Shown in pieces: positions 14,949-26,699 of a stretch of DNA of 64,000 nt. The translations under genes were made by a program, and so were the position numbers. Where the stretch lies: assembly GCA_964017065.1 (NCBI GenBank), contig OZ024783.1, positions 12,408,313-12,472,312 on the forward strand, given 5' to 3'. Position 1 is the first letter of the stretch, and each line of letters starts with the position of its first letter. This stretch comes from Haliclona indistincta (Eukaryota > Porifera > Demospongiae > Haplosclerida > Chalinidae). Under the pieces are notes generated by a model. That model saw only the letters and a list, made by a program, of their open reading frames with translations, was not told the DNA's origin and searched no databases.

Positions 14949-15318
14949 AAAGAGAGAGAGAGAGAGAGGGAGAGAATATGACATGAACTGCCTAAAGATG
15001 AGACATCTTGACAGCGTGCTGACGAAAGATGGAACATCTTGAGAACACAAATGAAGGCTCCATGAACACACACACACACAGAGAGAAAGAGAGAGAGAGA
15101 ATATGACATGAACTGCCTAAAGATGAGACATCTTGACAGCGTGCTGACGAAAGATGGAACATCTTGACAACACAAATGAAGGCTCCATGAACACACACAC
15201 GCACGCACGCACACACACACAGAATGACATGAACTGCCTAAAGATGAGACATCTTGACAGCGTGCTGACGAAAGATGGAACATCTTGACAACACAAATGA
15301 AGGCTCCATGAACACACA

Positions 15319-15354
<36 letters not shown>

Positions 15355-16274
15355 AAGAGAAAGAGAGAGAGAACATGGCATGAACTGGGACATCATGAAT
15401 AGCACAAAATATGAAGGCTCACAATCAAAACCAAATGCCAAACACAAAGAGAGTATAATGAAAAAAACCACATACTTAACAACAGGGATGCTGACTCACT
15501 TTTCAGTTGTACAAGTGACAACTCAGTGTACTTCTCCTTTAGAGATTCCAACAAAGAATCCTTCACAGCTTGATTTTGTACACTGTTGTACCTATTGAAA
15601 TGAAAAAAATCATAATTTGTTCAAATAAGTTATAATATTACCCTTCAGATGCAAGAAACTTGGATGATTCACTAGCCTGATCATGAAGCTGCTTCACAGT
15701 CAACTGCAGCAACCAAAACAGATCTAATAACAGTTATACAGATACATGACAGCCACTGCCATATTCCACAAGAGCACTGCAATCTTTGTAGATACTGCTG
15801 GTAGCAGAGTGGAACATGAGTGACATGAGGTAGATTGACTGCCTCCAAATATACACATAACGTACACTTCGGTGTCACAAGTAGTGCATTACTACAAAAA
15901 TGTGGTGAAAGATACATCTATTTATCTAACACTTAAAAACTCACAGATACATCTGTTGGCAGTTTAGGACGTCGCAACAATCCAACAGCTTTATTCTCAT
16001 GTTCTTGCTTCATATTTTCAACTTTAGCCCTCAAACTAACTATTTCTTCCTTCACTGCCCTCGTCTCCTCGGTCTGTGCCTGTACTAGAGAAATGACTTC
16101 CTCCAACTTGCTGTCAAAAAAACTCCACGCGTCGCCAGTCATGCCTGAAGTGACAGGAGGTTGAACTTGAGCATGTTGAGGCAGTTGCCGAGCTGTCTGA
16201 GCTGACACGTCATGAGGATCCTCTTGGTACGTCCTATACTGACGACCGTAAAACGTTCCCCTGCTGCTACTCAT
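13708..16274 (-). CDS. Six-exon gene, C14orf93-like protein of unknown function (415 aa)
   Basis: I joined six minus-strand exons by GT-AG signals: 16274-15945, 15703-15642, 15591-15500, 14639-14518, 14469-14331 and 14210-13708. Their lengths (330, 62, 92, 122, 139, 503) sum to 1,248 nt and every junction phase agrees (0, 2, 1, 0, 1), giving 415 residues. The ATG at 16274 is immediately preceded by an in-frame TAA. Introns are 241, 50, 860, 48 and 120 bp; the 860-bp one carries a CA/GA minisatellite. The protein has an acidic coiled-coil-like stretch near residues 60-95, then RRPKLPTDVS, an Arg-rich middle (HRYYESCRRR), the block LYSNRAKYVKTKELELW, an acidic MTEESEGEDD, and LPWRS followed by LNALVRKLDKR. 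From memory this order matches invertebrate proteins labelled C14orf93-like; that assignment is tentative. The last exon encodes a low-complexity Ser-Pro region and an acidic tail. Its role is unknown. It is head-to-head with the kinase gene. Confidence 0.7.
13859..13990 (-). repeat. 24/27-bp coding minisatellite (Ser-Pro repeats)
   Basis: Within the last exon of the six-exon gene, units containing GCCGGAGAG(T/C)G recur every 24 or 27 bp. On the minus strand they encode repeats of the type (R/S)PASV followed by PIHS. Period lengths divisible by three keep the frame open. The region is expected to be disordered and possibly a target of proline-directed phosphorylation. Confidence 0.75.
14707..15425. 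repeat. Intronic minisatellite with (AC)n and (GA)n tracts
   Basis: Four full copies and one degraded copy of a roughly 120-210-bp unit lie inside the third intron of the six-exon gene. The conserved core (starting near 14771, 14980, 15105 and 15226, degraded near 15376) contains two related hairpins, AAGATG-AGA-CATCTT and AAGATG-GAA-CATCTT, each followed by GACA. Cores are separated by AC and GA tracts; the longest AC run is about 14857-14945. Cysteine/valine and histidine/threonine open frames here are microsatellite artefacts. Confidence 0.9.
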
Positions 16275-16422
16275 TTAACAACGGGTAAGTAATAGCCTTG
16301 GCTAGGAAGGGAGCTGAAGATACACAGCTCTAGTATAGTAGTAGTACAGCAGATATGCCACGTTTTCTTGCTGTGCGCATGCGCGAGTAGGAGGAGCTGA
16401 ATACTCACGTGGTCCGCCCATA
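16275..16422. promoter_or_regulatory. Bidirectional promoter with NRF1-type site
   Basis: A 148-bp spacer separates the divergent starts at 16274 (minus) and 16423 (plus). It contains TGCGCATGCGCG at 16374-16385, whose inner GCGCATGCGC is a perfect palindrome matching the NRF1 consensus core. NRF1 sites are common in animal TATA-less bidirectional promoters. No clear TATA box was seen. Function is inferred from motif and position only. Confidence 0.5.
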
Positions 16423-16494
16423 ATGGCTGATGAGAATGACTCGCCTCGAGCGACTCGCCTCGATCGGGAAATAGCCTTAGGCCTGAAGAAGTAG
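16423..16494 (+). other. Short upstream open frame (23 codons)
   Basis: An ATG in good context (CATAATGG) opens a 23-residue frame, MADENDSPRATRLDREIALG then LKK, ending at TAG 16492-16494, 41 bp before the ATG chosen for the kinase gene. It may be a regulatory upstream frame. It could also be the true N-terminus of the kinase displaced by a frameshift, because the kinase frame itself is open back to 16440 but has no earlier ATG. Confidence 0.35.
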
Positions 16495-16535
16495 TTCAAA
16501 CTGGAAGGAAAAACACAGTAGAAGAGAAGAGGAGA

Positions 16536-17557
16536 ATGAGAAACGCAAGAAAAAGAAGGAAAAGGGCGCGAAAGCAACAAGTGAAGGATTTGCACGCTGA
16601 AGTTGACAAGGCAAACAAGAAGTTTAAAGAAAGTTCTGACAAAGTAACAATGTACAAGCAAATGTCAAGGTCATTTTGGGAGAGGTGGCAGTGGGAGTTA
16701 AATCAAAGAAAGCAAGATGTAATTGCACGTCGCATAGGTACTGCACCAGCAAACGCCAAGGTTAATTCTTTACAAGAAATCGATCCAGGAATGTTGACTG
16801 ATCCCCCAGAATCAGATGAAAATGTTTATGTTGGACGAGGAGCTTTTGGAGTTGTGAAGCATCAGTTGTTTCGAGGCATGCACGTTGCAGTGAAGGAGTT
16901 ACTTCCTAAGACCAACATTGCTGATGTACGTCATGAAGCTCATGTTATATCTCACCTGTGCCATCCATTTCTGCCTTATCTCTTCGGTGTATGTACAACT
17001 CACAACCCTTACCGAATTGTTATTCAATTTCATGGTATTGACAACAAGTCCGTTACAATGTCTCAATTTATTGCCAAGAAGATGACCTCGGATGAAGATG
17101 CCTGGCTAGTTCTGTGCGCACAGCTACTTGAGGCTTTTCAGTACCTACACAATGACGCTAAAATTATTCATAATGACTTAACGACAAACAACATCATTGT
17201 CACTAACTCCGGGCTAAGTGTGTCTACTGAAAATCATCAAATAATTGTGATAGACTTTGGAAAATCTACCAGTGTGGACCAAGGAAGACATTGCCATCTC
17301 TCAACATGTGAAAAGGCCGAGTACACTAGGCGGTATCCTCAGATAGCTCCTGAAGTAATTGATGGTGTTTCAAGACAGACAACATGGAGTGATATTCGGT
17401 TGGCGGAGTATTGTATAGTATCATAGATAACCATTTTTTGGACGGATTGCCAATAGGACGCAAAGAGACATTGCTCTATGTTGCTAGGAAGTGTCGTTGC
17501 CCACAGTACTACAGACGATTTTCTACCCAGAAAGCTCTTGAACACTGGAAGTTGTAA
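16536..17557 (+). CDS. Protein-kinase-like gene (HND type) with frameshift near residue 287
   Basis: An open frame of 296 residues (16536-17426) has a basic start (MRNARKRRKRARKQQ), a coiled-coil-like region to about residue 65, then a kinase domain. It shows the glycine loop GRGAFG (100-105), VAVK with lysine 120, likely helix-C glutamate 134, the catalytic loop HNDLTTNN (212-219), DFG (240-242) and APE (271-273). The usual HRD arginine is asparagine and the DLK lysine is threonine, so it is a non-RD kinase; Asp214 and Asn219 are kept. After WSD (284-286) the frame reads through to TAG at 17424, but from 17399 another frame continues the family pattern (VGGVLYSIIDNHFLDGLP) to TAA 17555-17557. 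One missing base, or two extra, near 17397 explains this: a real mutation or an assembly indel. No intron was seen. It converges with the transposase remnant, the stops being 49 bp apart. Similar HND kinases are, from memory, numerous in sponges and cnidarians. Confidence 0.75.
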
Positions 17558-17606
17558 TATTTTTGCAATCAATAATTTTGAGTAATAATTTTAATGTCAA
17601 TTTTTG

Positions 17607-18437
17607 CTACATACAGTATTTGATAGGCAAAGGACAAGCTACAAAAACAGATTGCTTAGTGCGTTCGAAATCTACTTCCAATACACACTGAGCACATTTA
17701 TTAGCAATACGTTCAACCGGTAGATAGCAACACATAGACTGAGACTCAAACATGTCTACACAAACAGTTGCTGATATTCCAAACCAGTCTTGCTTGGGAT
17801 GTCTCTGTTTCCATAATGTGTAAGCAAACATCTGCTTTAATACGATCTTTTCAGTTGAGTGTTCATCAGAAACAACTACTGAACTGCTCAAAAAATACTG
17901 CACAACACCCACTCGCATTCTTGCATAGTCAATTGATGATAGACTATTGCCATTTCCCGGCCAATACGCCATGATAACAGAAGATGATTTAGCACTAGCT
18001 CCACTAAGAACTGAACCAAAAAGATCACCAGCAAGGTCAATCCGTCCACACCTCTCAAAAAATGGAGACACACGATGAATTTCAAAATTAGGGTAAAGTT
18101 GAGTGTACAAAAGACGGAGGCGACTAATAGCTTCTGATGAGAGAACACCTTCATGCATGGGGTGAAGGAGTGTGGCAATACCAGGGATTGGTTTAAAGGA
18201 AGAGACAGGTGACGATGGCACATGAAGAATTTCTTCAATGCTGAGATTATCAGAAACCACGGAAGAAATAGAAAATGCAGATGTGTCAAAATTAGGAAGC
18301 CGTAGCAAAGAGGTTAACTTTGGATCAGCAAGGTTTGCAATTGCTTGTACTGACTGGGTTGTGATGAACTTATTCATCAATTGAACTTCAATTGTTTTGT
18401 TGTTTGTTGGAAACGATCCCAGAATACCATTGTACCT
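17607..18437 (-). pseudogene. 5'-truncated tnp2/DUF4218-type transposase (C-terminal 276 residues)
   Basis: The minus-strand frame begins at the satellite junction with RYNGILGS, continues TNNKTIEVQLMNKF, and ends at the stop at 17607. RYNG-x-LG, TNN and the IE-x-QLM-x-x-F run are hallmarks I associate with the DUF4218 region that accompanies Transposase_21 (tnp2) in animal En/Spm elements. Further down, HPKQDWFGISATVCVDMFES and CYLPVERI fit the same family's C-terminus. The catalytic N-terminal part is missing. The open frame runs on into satellite as far as 18512, but those first 25 residues are satellite-encoded and not part of the protein. Breakage coincides with the 18434/18435 duplication junction, with about 3 bp of microhomology (CCT). 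Confidence 0.65.
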
Positions 18438-21400
18438 CCGCGAATTCACAAACCCCAAGGGTGCACCATTGGGGTCCCTCCGCGAATTCAAAAAACCGCA
18501 AGGATGCACCATCGGGGTCCTAACGCGAATTCACAAGACCCCAAGGGTGCACCATTGGGGACCCACCGCGAATTCACAAAATCCCAAGGGTGCACCATTG
18601 GAGTCTCACAACGAATACACAAAACCCCAAGGGTGCACCATTGGGGTCCCACCGCGAATTCACAAATCCCCAAGGGAGCAATATTGCGGTCCCACCGCGA
18701 ATTCACAAAACCCCAAGGGTGTACCATTGGGGTCCCACCGAGAATTAACAAAACCCCAAGGGTGCACCATTGGGGTCCCACTGCGAATACACAAAACCCC
18801 AAGGGTGCACCATTGGGGTCCCACCGCGAATTCACAAACCCCAAGGGTGAACCATTGGGGTCCAACCGCGAATTCAAAAAAACCCCAAGGATGCACCATT
18901 GTGGTCCTAACGCGAATTCACAAAACCCCAAGGGTGCACCATTGGGGTCCCACCGCGAATTCACAAACCCCAAGGGTGCACCATTGGGGTCCCACCGCTA
19001 ATTCACAAAACCCCAAGGGTGCACCACTGGGGTCCCGCCGCGAATTCAGAAAACACCAATGGTGCAACATTGGGGTCCCACCGAGAATTCTCAAAACCCC
19101 AAGGGTGCACCATTGTTGTCCCACCGCGAATTCACAAAACCCCACGGGTGCACCATTGGTGTCTCACAGCGAATTCACAAAACCCCAAGGGTGAACCATT
19201 GGGGTCACACCGCGAAATCACAAAACCCCAAGGGTGCACCATTGGGGTTCAACCGCGAAATCACAAAACCACAAGGGTACACAATTGGGGTCCGACCGCG
19301 AATTCACAAAACCCCAAGGGTGGACTATTTGGGTCCCGCCGCAAATTCACAAAACCCCAAGGTTGCACCATTGGGGTCACACCGCGAATTCATAAAACCC
19401 AAAGGGTGCACCATTGGGGTCCCACCGCCAATTCACAAGACCCCAAGGGTGCACCATTGGGATCCCACCGCGAATTCATAAAACCCCGAGAATGCACCAT
19501 TGGGGTCCCACCGCGAATTCACAAAACCCAAAGGGTGCACCATTGGTGTCCCAGCACGAATACACAAAACCCCAAGGGTGCACCATTGGGGTCCCACCGC
19601 GAATTCACAAAATCCCAAGGGTGCACCATTGGTGTCCCAGCACGAATACACAAAACCCCAAGGGTGCACCATTGGGGTCCCACCGCGAATTCACAAAATC
19701 CCAAGGGTGCACCATTGGTGTCCCACAACGTATATACAAAACCCCAAGGGTGCACCATTGGGGTCCCACCGCGAATTCACAAAACCCCAACGGAGCAATA
19801 TTGCGGTCCCACCGCGAATTCACAAAACCCCAAGGGTGCACCATTGGGGTCCCACCGAGAATTCTCAAAACCCCAAGGGTGCACCATTGTTGTCCCACCG
19901 CGAATTCTCAAAACCCTCAGGGTGCACCATTGGGGTCCCACCGCGAATTCACAAAACCCCAAGGGTGCACCATTGGGGTCCCACCGCGAATTCACAATAC
20001 CCCAACGGTGCACCAATGGGGTCCCTCCGCGAATTCAGAAAACCTCAAGAATGCACCATTGGGGTCCCACCGCGAATTCACAAAACCCTAGGGAGCACCA
20101 TTGGGGTCCCACTGCGAATTCCCAAAACCCCAAGGGTGCACCATTGGGGTCCCACCGCAAATTCACGAAACCCCATGGGTGCTCCATTGGGGTCCCACCG
20201 CTAATTCACAAAACCCCAAGAGTGCACCACTGGGGTCCCGCCGCGAATTCAGAAAACACCAAGGGTGCACCATTGTGGTCCAACCGCGAATTCACAAAAC
20301 CCCAAGGGTGCACTATTGTTGTCCCACCGCGAATTCACAAAACCCCAAGGGTGCACCATTGGTGTCCCACCGCGAATTCACAAAACCCCAAGGGTGTACC
20401 ATTGGGGTACCACCGCGAATTCACAAAACCCCAAGGGTGCACCATTGGGGTTCAACTGCGAAATCACAAAACCACAAGGGTGCACAATTGGGGTCCCACC
20501 GCGAATTCACAAACCCCAAGGGTGCACTATTTGGGTCCCGCCGCAAATTCACAAAACCCCAAGGGTGCACCATTGGGGTGCCACCGCGAATTCACAAAAC
20601 CCCAAGGGTGCACAATAGGGTCCCACAGCGAATTCACAAAACCCCAAGGGTGCACAATTGAGGTCCTATCGCGAATTCACAAAACTCCAAGGGTGCACCA
20701 TTGGGGTCCCACCGCGAATTCAAAAAACCCCAAGGGTGCACAATTGGGGTCCCATCGCGAATTCACAAAACCCCAATGGTGCACCATTGGGGTCCCACCG
20801 CGAATTCACAAAACCCAAAGGTGCACCATTGGGGTCCCACCGCGAAATCAGAAAACCCCAAGGGTGCATCATTGGGGTCCCACCGCGAATTCACACAAGC
20901 CCAAGGGTGCACCATTGGGGTCCCACCGCGAAATCAAAAAACCTCAAGAGTGCACAATTGGGTTCCCACCGCTTATTAACTAAACCCCAAGGGTGCACCG
21001 TTGGGGTCCCACCGCGAATTCAAAAAACCCCAAGGGTGCACCATCGGTGTCCTAACGCGAATTCACAAAACCCCAAGGGAGCACCTTTGGAGTTCCACCG
21101 CGAATTCACAAAACCCCAAGGGTGCACCATTGTGGTTCCACCACTAATTGACAAAACCCCAAGGGTGCACCATTGGTGTCCCACCGCGAATTCACAAAAC
21201 CCCAAGGGTGCACCATTGGTGTCCCACCGCGAATTCACAAAACCCCAAGTGTGCAGCATTGGGGTCCCAACGCGAATTCAAAAAACCCCAAGGATGCACC
21301 ATCGGGGTCCTAACGCGAATTCACAAAATCCCAAGGGAGCACTTTTGGGGTTCCACCACTAATTCACAAAATCCCAAGGGTGCACCATTGGGGTTCCACC

Positions 21401-24400
21401 GCGAATTCACAAAACCCTCAGGGTGCACCATTGGGGTCCCACCGCGAATTCACAAAAACACAAGGGTGCACCATTGGGGTCCCACCGCGAATTCACAAAA
21501 CCCCAAGGGTGCACCATTGCGGTCCCACCGAGAATTCACAAAACCCCAAGGGTGCACCATTGGGGTCCCACTGCGAATACACAAAACCCCAAGGGTGCAC
21601 CATTGGGGTCCCTCCGCGAATTCACAAACCCATTGGGTGCACCATTGGGGTCCCTCCGCGAATTCAAAAAACCGCAAGGATGCACCATCGGGGTCCTAAC
21701 GCGAATTCACAAGACCCCAAGGGTGCACCATTGGGGACCCACCGCGAATTCACAAAATCCCAAGGGTGCACCATTGGAGTCTCACAACGAATACACAAAA
21801 CCCCAAGGGTGCACCATTGGGGTCCCACCGCGAATTCACAAATCCCCAAGGGAGCAATATTGCGGTCCCACCGCGAATTCACAAAACCCCAAGGGTGTAC
21901 CATTGGGGTCCCACCGAGAATTAACAAAACCCCAAGGGTGCACCATTGGGGTCCCACTGCGAATACACAAAACCCCAAGGGTGCACCATTGGGGTCCCAC
22001 CGCGAATTCACAAACCCCAAGGGTGAACCATTGGGGTCCAACCGCGAATTCAAAAAAACCCCAAGGATGCACCATTGTGGTCCTAACGAGAATTCACAAA
22101 ACCCCAAGGGTGCACCATTGGGGTCCCACCGCGAATTCACAAACCCCAAGGGTGCACCATTGGGGTCCAACCGCTAATTCACAAAACCCCAAGGGTGCAC
22201 CACTGGGGTCCCGCCGCGAATTCAGAAAACACCAATGGTGCAACATTGGGGTCCCACCGAGAATTCTCAAAACCCCAAGGGTGCACCATTGTTGTCCCAC
22301 CGCGAATTCACAAAACCCCACGGGTGCACCATTGGTGTCTCACAGCGAATTCACAAAACCCCAAGGGTGAACCATTGGGGTCACACCGCGAAATCACAAA
22401 ACCCCAAGGGTGCACCATTGGGGTTCAACCGCGAAATCACAAAACCACAAGGGTACACAATTGGGGTCCGACCGCGAATTCACAAAACCCCAAGGGTGGA
22501 CTATTTGGGTCCCGCCGCAAATTCACAAAACCCCAAGGTTGCACCATTGGGGTCCCACCGCGAATTCATAAAACCCAAAGGGTGCACCATTGGGGTCCCA
22601 CCGCCAATTCACAAGACCCCAAGGGTGCACCATTGGGATCCCACCGCGAATTCATAAAACCCCGAGAATGCACCATTGGGGTCCCACCGCGAATTCACAA
22701 AACCCAAAGGGTGCACCATTGGTGTCCCAGCACGAATACACAAAACCCCAAGGGTGCACCATTGGGGTCCCACCGCGAATTCACAAAATCCCAAGGGTGC
22801 ACCATTGGTTTCCCAGCACGAATACACAAAACCCCAAGGGTGCACCATTGGGGTCCCACCGCGAATTCACAAAATCCCAAGGGTGCACCATTGGTGTCCC
22901 ACAACGTATATACAAAACCCCAAGGGTGCACCATTGGGGTCCCACCGCGAATTCACAAAACCCCAACGGAGCAATATTGCGGTCCCACCGCGAATTCACA
23001 AAACCCCAAGGGTGCACCATTGGGGTCCCACCGAGAATTCACAAAACCCCAAGGGTGCACCATTGTGGTCCCACTGCGAAAACACAAAACCCCAAGGGTG
23101 CACCATTGGGGTCCCACCGCGAATTCACAAACCCCAAGGGTGCACCATTGGGGTCCCACCGCTAATTCACAAAACCCCAAGGGTGCACCACTGGGATCCC
23201 GCCGCGAATTCAGAAAACACCAAGGGTGCAACATTGGGGTCCCACCGCGAATTCTCAAAACCCCAAGGGTGCACCATTGTTGTCCCACCGCGAATTCTCA
23301 AAACCCTCAGGGTGCACCATTGGGGTCCCACCGCGAATTCACAAAACCCCAAGGGTGCACCATTGGGGTCCCACCGCGAATTCACAATACCCCAACGGTG
23401 CACCAATGGGGTCCCTCCGCGAATTCAGAAAACCTCAAGAATGCACCATTGGGGTCCCACCGCGAATTCACAAAACCCCAAGGGAGCACCATTGGGGTCC
23501 CACTGCGAATTCCCAAAACCCCAAGGGTGCACCATTGGGGTCCCACCGCAAATTCACGAAACCCCATGGGTGCTCCATTGGGGTCCCACCGCTAATTCAC
23601 AAAACCCCAAGAGTGCACCACTGGGGTCCCGCCGCGAATTCAGAAAACACCAAGGGTGCACCATTGTGGTCCAACCGCGAATTCACAAAACCCCAAGGGT
23701 GCACCATTGTTGTCCCACCGCGAATTCACAAAACCCCAAGGGTGCACCATTGGTGTCCCACCGCGAATTCACAAAACCCCAAGGGTGTACCATTGGGGTA
23801 CCACCGCGAATTCACAAAACCCCAAGCGTGCACCATTGGGGTTCAACTGCGAAATCACAAAACCACAAGGGTGCACAATTGGGGTCCCACCGCGAATTCA
23901 CAAACCCCAAGGGTGCACTATTTGGGTCCCGCCGCAAATTCACAAAACCCCAAGGGTGCACCATTGGGGTGCCACCGCGAATTCACAAAACCCCAAGGGT
24001 GCACAATAGGGTCCCACAGCGAATTCACAAAACCCCAAGGGTGCACAATTGAGGTCCTATCGCGAATTCACAAAACTCCAAGGGTGCACCATTGGGGTCC
24101 CACCGCGAATTCAAAAAACCCCAAGGGTGCACAATTGGGGTCCCATCGCGAATTCACAAAACCCCAATGGTGCACCATTGGGGTCCCACCGCGAATTCAC
24201 AAAACCCAAAGGTGCACCATTGGGGTCCCACCGCGAAATCACAAAACCCCAAGGGTGCATCATTGGGGTCCCACCGCGAATTCACACAAGCCCAAGGGTG
24301 CACCATTGGGGTCCCACCGCGAAATCAAAAAACCTCAAGAGTGCACAATTGGGTTCCCACCGCTTATTAACTAAACCCCAAGGGTGCACCGTTGGGGTCC

Positions 24401-26314
24401 CACCGCGAATTCAAAAAACCTCAAGGGTGCACCATCGGTGTCCTAACGCGAATTCACAAAACCCCAAGGGAGCACCTTTGGAGTTCCACCGCGAATTCAC
24501 AAAACCCCAAGGGTGCACCATTGTGGTTCCACCACTAATTGACAAAACCCCAAGGGTGCACCATTGGTGTCCCACCGCGAATTCACAAAACCCCAAGGGT
24601 GCACCATTGGTGTCCCACCGCGAATTCACAAAACCCCAAGTGTGCAGCATTGGGGTCCCAACGCGAATTCAAAAAACCCCAAGGATGCACCATCGGGGTC
24701 CTAACGCGAATTCACAAAACCCCAAGGGAGCACTTTTGGGGTTCCACCACTAATTCACAAAATCCCAAGGGTGCACCATTGGGGTTCCACCGCGAATTCA
24801 CAAAACCCTCAGGGTGCACCATTTGGGTCCCACCGCGAATTCACAAAACCACAAGGGTGCACCATTGGGGTCCCACCGCGAATTCACAAAACCCCAAGGG
24901 TGCACCATTGCGGTCCCACCGAGAATTCACAAAACCCCAAGGGTGCACCATTGGGGTCCCACTGCGAATACACAAAACCCCAAGGGTGCACCATTGGGGT
25001 CCCTCCGCGAATTCACAAACCCCAAGGGTGCACCATTGGGGTCCCTCCGCGAATTCAAAAAACCGCAAGGATGCACCATCGGGGTCCTAACGCGAATTCA
25101 CAAGACCCCAAGGGTGCACCATTGGGGACCCACCGCGAATTCACAAAATCCCAAGGGTGCACCATTGGAGTCTCACAACGAATACACAAAACCCCAAGGG
25201 TGCACCATTGGGGTCCCACCGCGAATTCACAAATCCCCAAGGGAGCAATATTGCGGTCCCACCGCGAATTCACAAAACCCCAAGGGTGTACCATTGGGGT
25301 CCCACCGAGAATTAACAAAACCCCAAGGGTGCACCATTGGGGTCCCACTGCGAATACACAAAACCCCAAGGGTGCACCATTGGGGTCCAACCGCGAATTC
25401 ACAAACCCCAAGGGTGAACCATTGGGGTCCAACCGCGAATTCAAAAAAACCCCAAGGATGCACCATTGTGGTCCTAACGCGAATTCACAAAACCCCAAGG
25501 GTGCACCATTGGGGTCCCACCGCGAATTCACAAACCCCAAGGGTGCACCATTGGGGTCCCACCGCTAATTCACAAAACCCCAAGGGTGCACCACTGGGGT
25601 CCCGCCGCGAATTCAGAAAACACCAATGGTGCAACATTGGGGTCCCACCGAGAATTCTCAAAACCACAAGGGTGCACCATTGTTGTCCCACCGCGAATTC
25701 ACAAAACCCCACGGGTGCACCATTGGTGTCTCACAGCGAATTCACAAAACCCCAAGGGTGAACCATTGGGGTCCCACCGCGAAATCACAAAACCCCAAGG
25801 GTGCACCATTGGGGTTCAACCGCGAAATCACAAAACCACAAGGGTACACAATTGGGGTCCGACCGCGAATTCACAAAACCCCAAGGGTGGACTATTTGGG
25901 TCCCGCCGCAAATTCACAAAACCCCAAGGTTGCACCATTGGGGTCCCACCGCGAATTCATAAAACCCAAAGGGTGCACCATTGGGGTCCCACCGCCAATT
26001 CACAAGACCCCAAGGGTGCACCATTGGGATCCCACCGCGAATTCATAAAACCCCGAGAATGCACCATTGGGGTCCCACCGCGAATTCACAAAACCCAAAG
26101 GGTGCACCATTGGTGTCCCAGCACGAATACACAAAACCCCAAGGGTGCACCATTGGGGTCCCACCGCGAATTCACAAAATCCCAAGGGTGCACCATTGGT
26201 GTCCCAGCACGAATACACAAAACCCCAAGGGTGCACCATTGGGGTCCCACCGCGAATTCACAAAATCCCAAGGGTGCACCATTGGTGTCCCACAACGTAT
26301 ATACAAAACCCCAA
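18435..26314 (+). repeat. 43-bp satellite, array B (~183 units)
   Basis: Same unit, orientation and higher-order register as array A: positions equal array A 5443-13322 plus 12,992. The higher-order anchor appears at 21450 and 24841 (spacing 3391 bp). A few private differences exist, such as CCCATTGGG near 21630 where copy A has CCCCAAGGG. Confidence 0.96.
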
Positions 26315-26699
26315 CACAGCAAAAACCGTGTTGGAAGGCGGAGACCGTAAGTCCATTGAACGGTTGCCGCATTCGTGAAACAACGGGAGACTTGCGGACC
26401 ACCGTTTCTTTCAACTACGGATACCGTTTACTACCGATGTGAGAACACTACAAACGGTAAGCACATACGACGCTCCGTATAAACTCCGTGTAACAATCCG
26501 TACAGCTACCGTCCAACTGCTATAGTGACCAAGCCATGGCAGCCACCACGGACCACCAGCTGTATCCCGTATCTCAACCGTTCATTGCGTAGTTTAGCTA
26601 GTACAGTACTTCGGTCAAATGTTTATTATTACTATTATCTGCTATTATTAATATTACAAGAAACTCAATAGCAGTTCAGCATAATTTATAGTAGCATAG

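Larger units (their letters stand above)
13323..18434. mobile_element. CACTA-like (En/Spm) DNA transposon, right end missing
   Basis: A 5.1-kb island of unique sequence interrupts the satellite. Its left edge reads CACAGCAAAAACCGTG directly after a broken satellite unit. It is followed by a 256-bp zone with about 15 CCGT or ACGG tetramers on both strands, the kind of subterminal repeat field found in CACTA elements. Its right part holds the 3' portion of a tnp2/DUF4218-type transposase on the minus strand. The right terminus is absent because the island is cut inside the transposase at 18434 and joined to satellite. Without the second terminal repeat and a target-site duplication the element assignment is inference. 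The island also contains a six-exon C14orf93-like gene and a kinase-like gene, which could be passengers or host DNA captured by duplication. Confidence 0.5.

Noticed and set aside
14667..15471. Cys/Val- and Leu/Ser-rich open frames on the minus strand
   Set aside because: They are translations of AC and GA microsatellites within an intron.
16302..16661. 119-codon minus-strand open frame over the promoter and kinase start
   Set aside because: It is antisense to the kinase N-terminus and covers the promoter, with no recognisable domain or splice support.
17768..17974. 68-codon plus-strand open frame
   Set aside because: Shadow of the transposase coding frame on the opposite strand, with no independent support.
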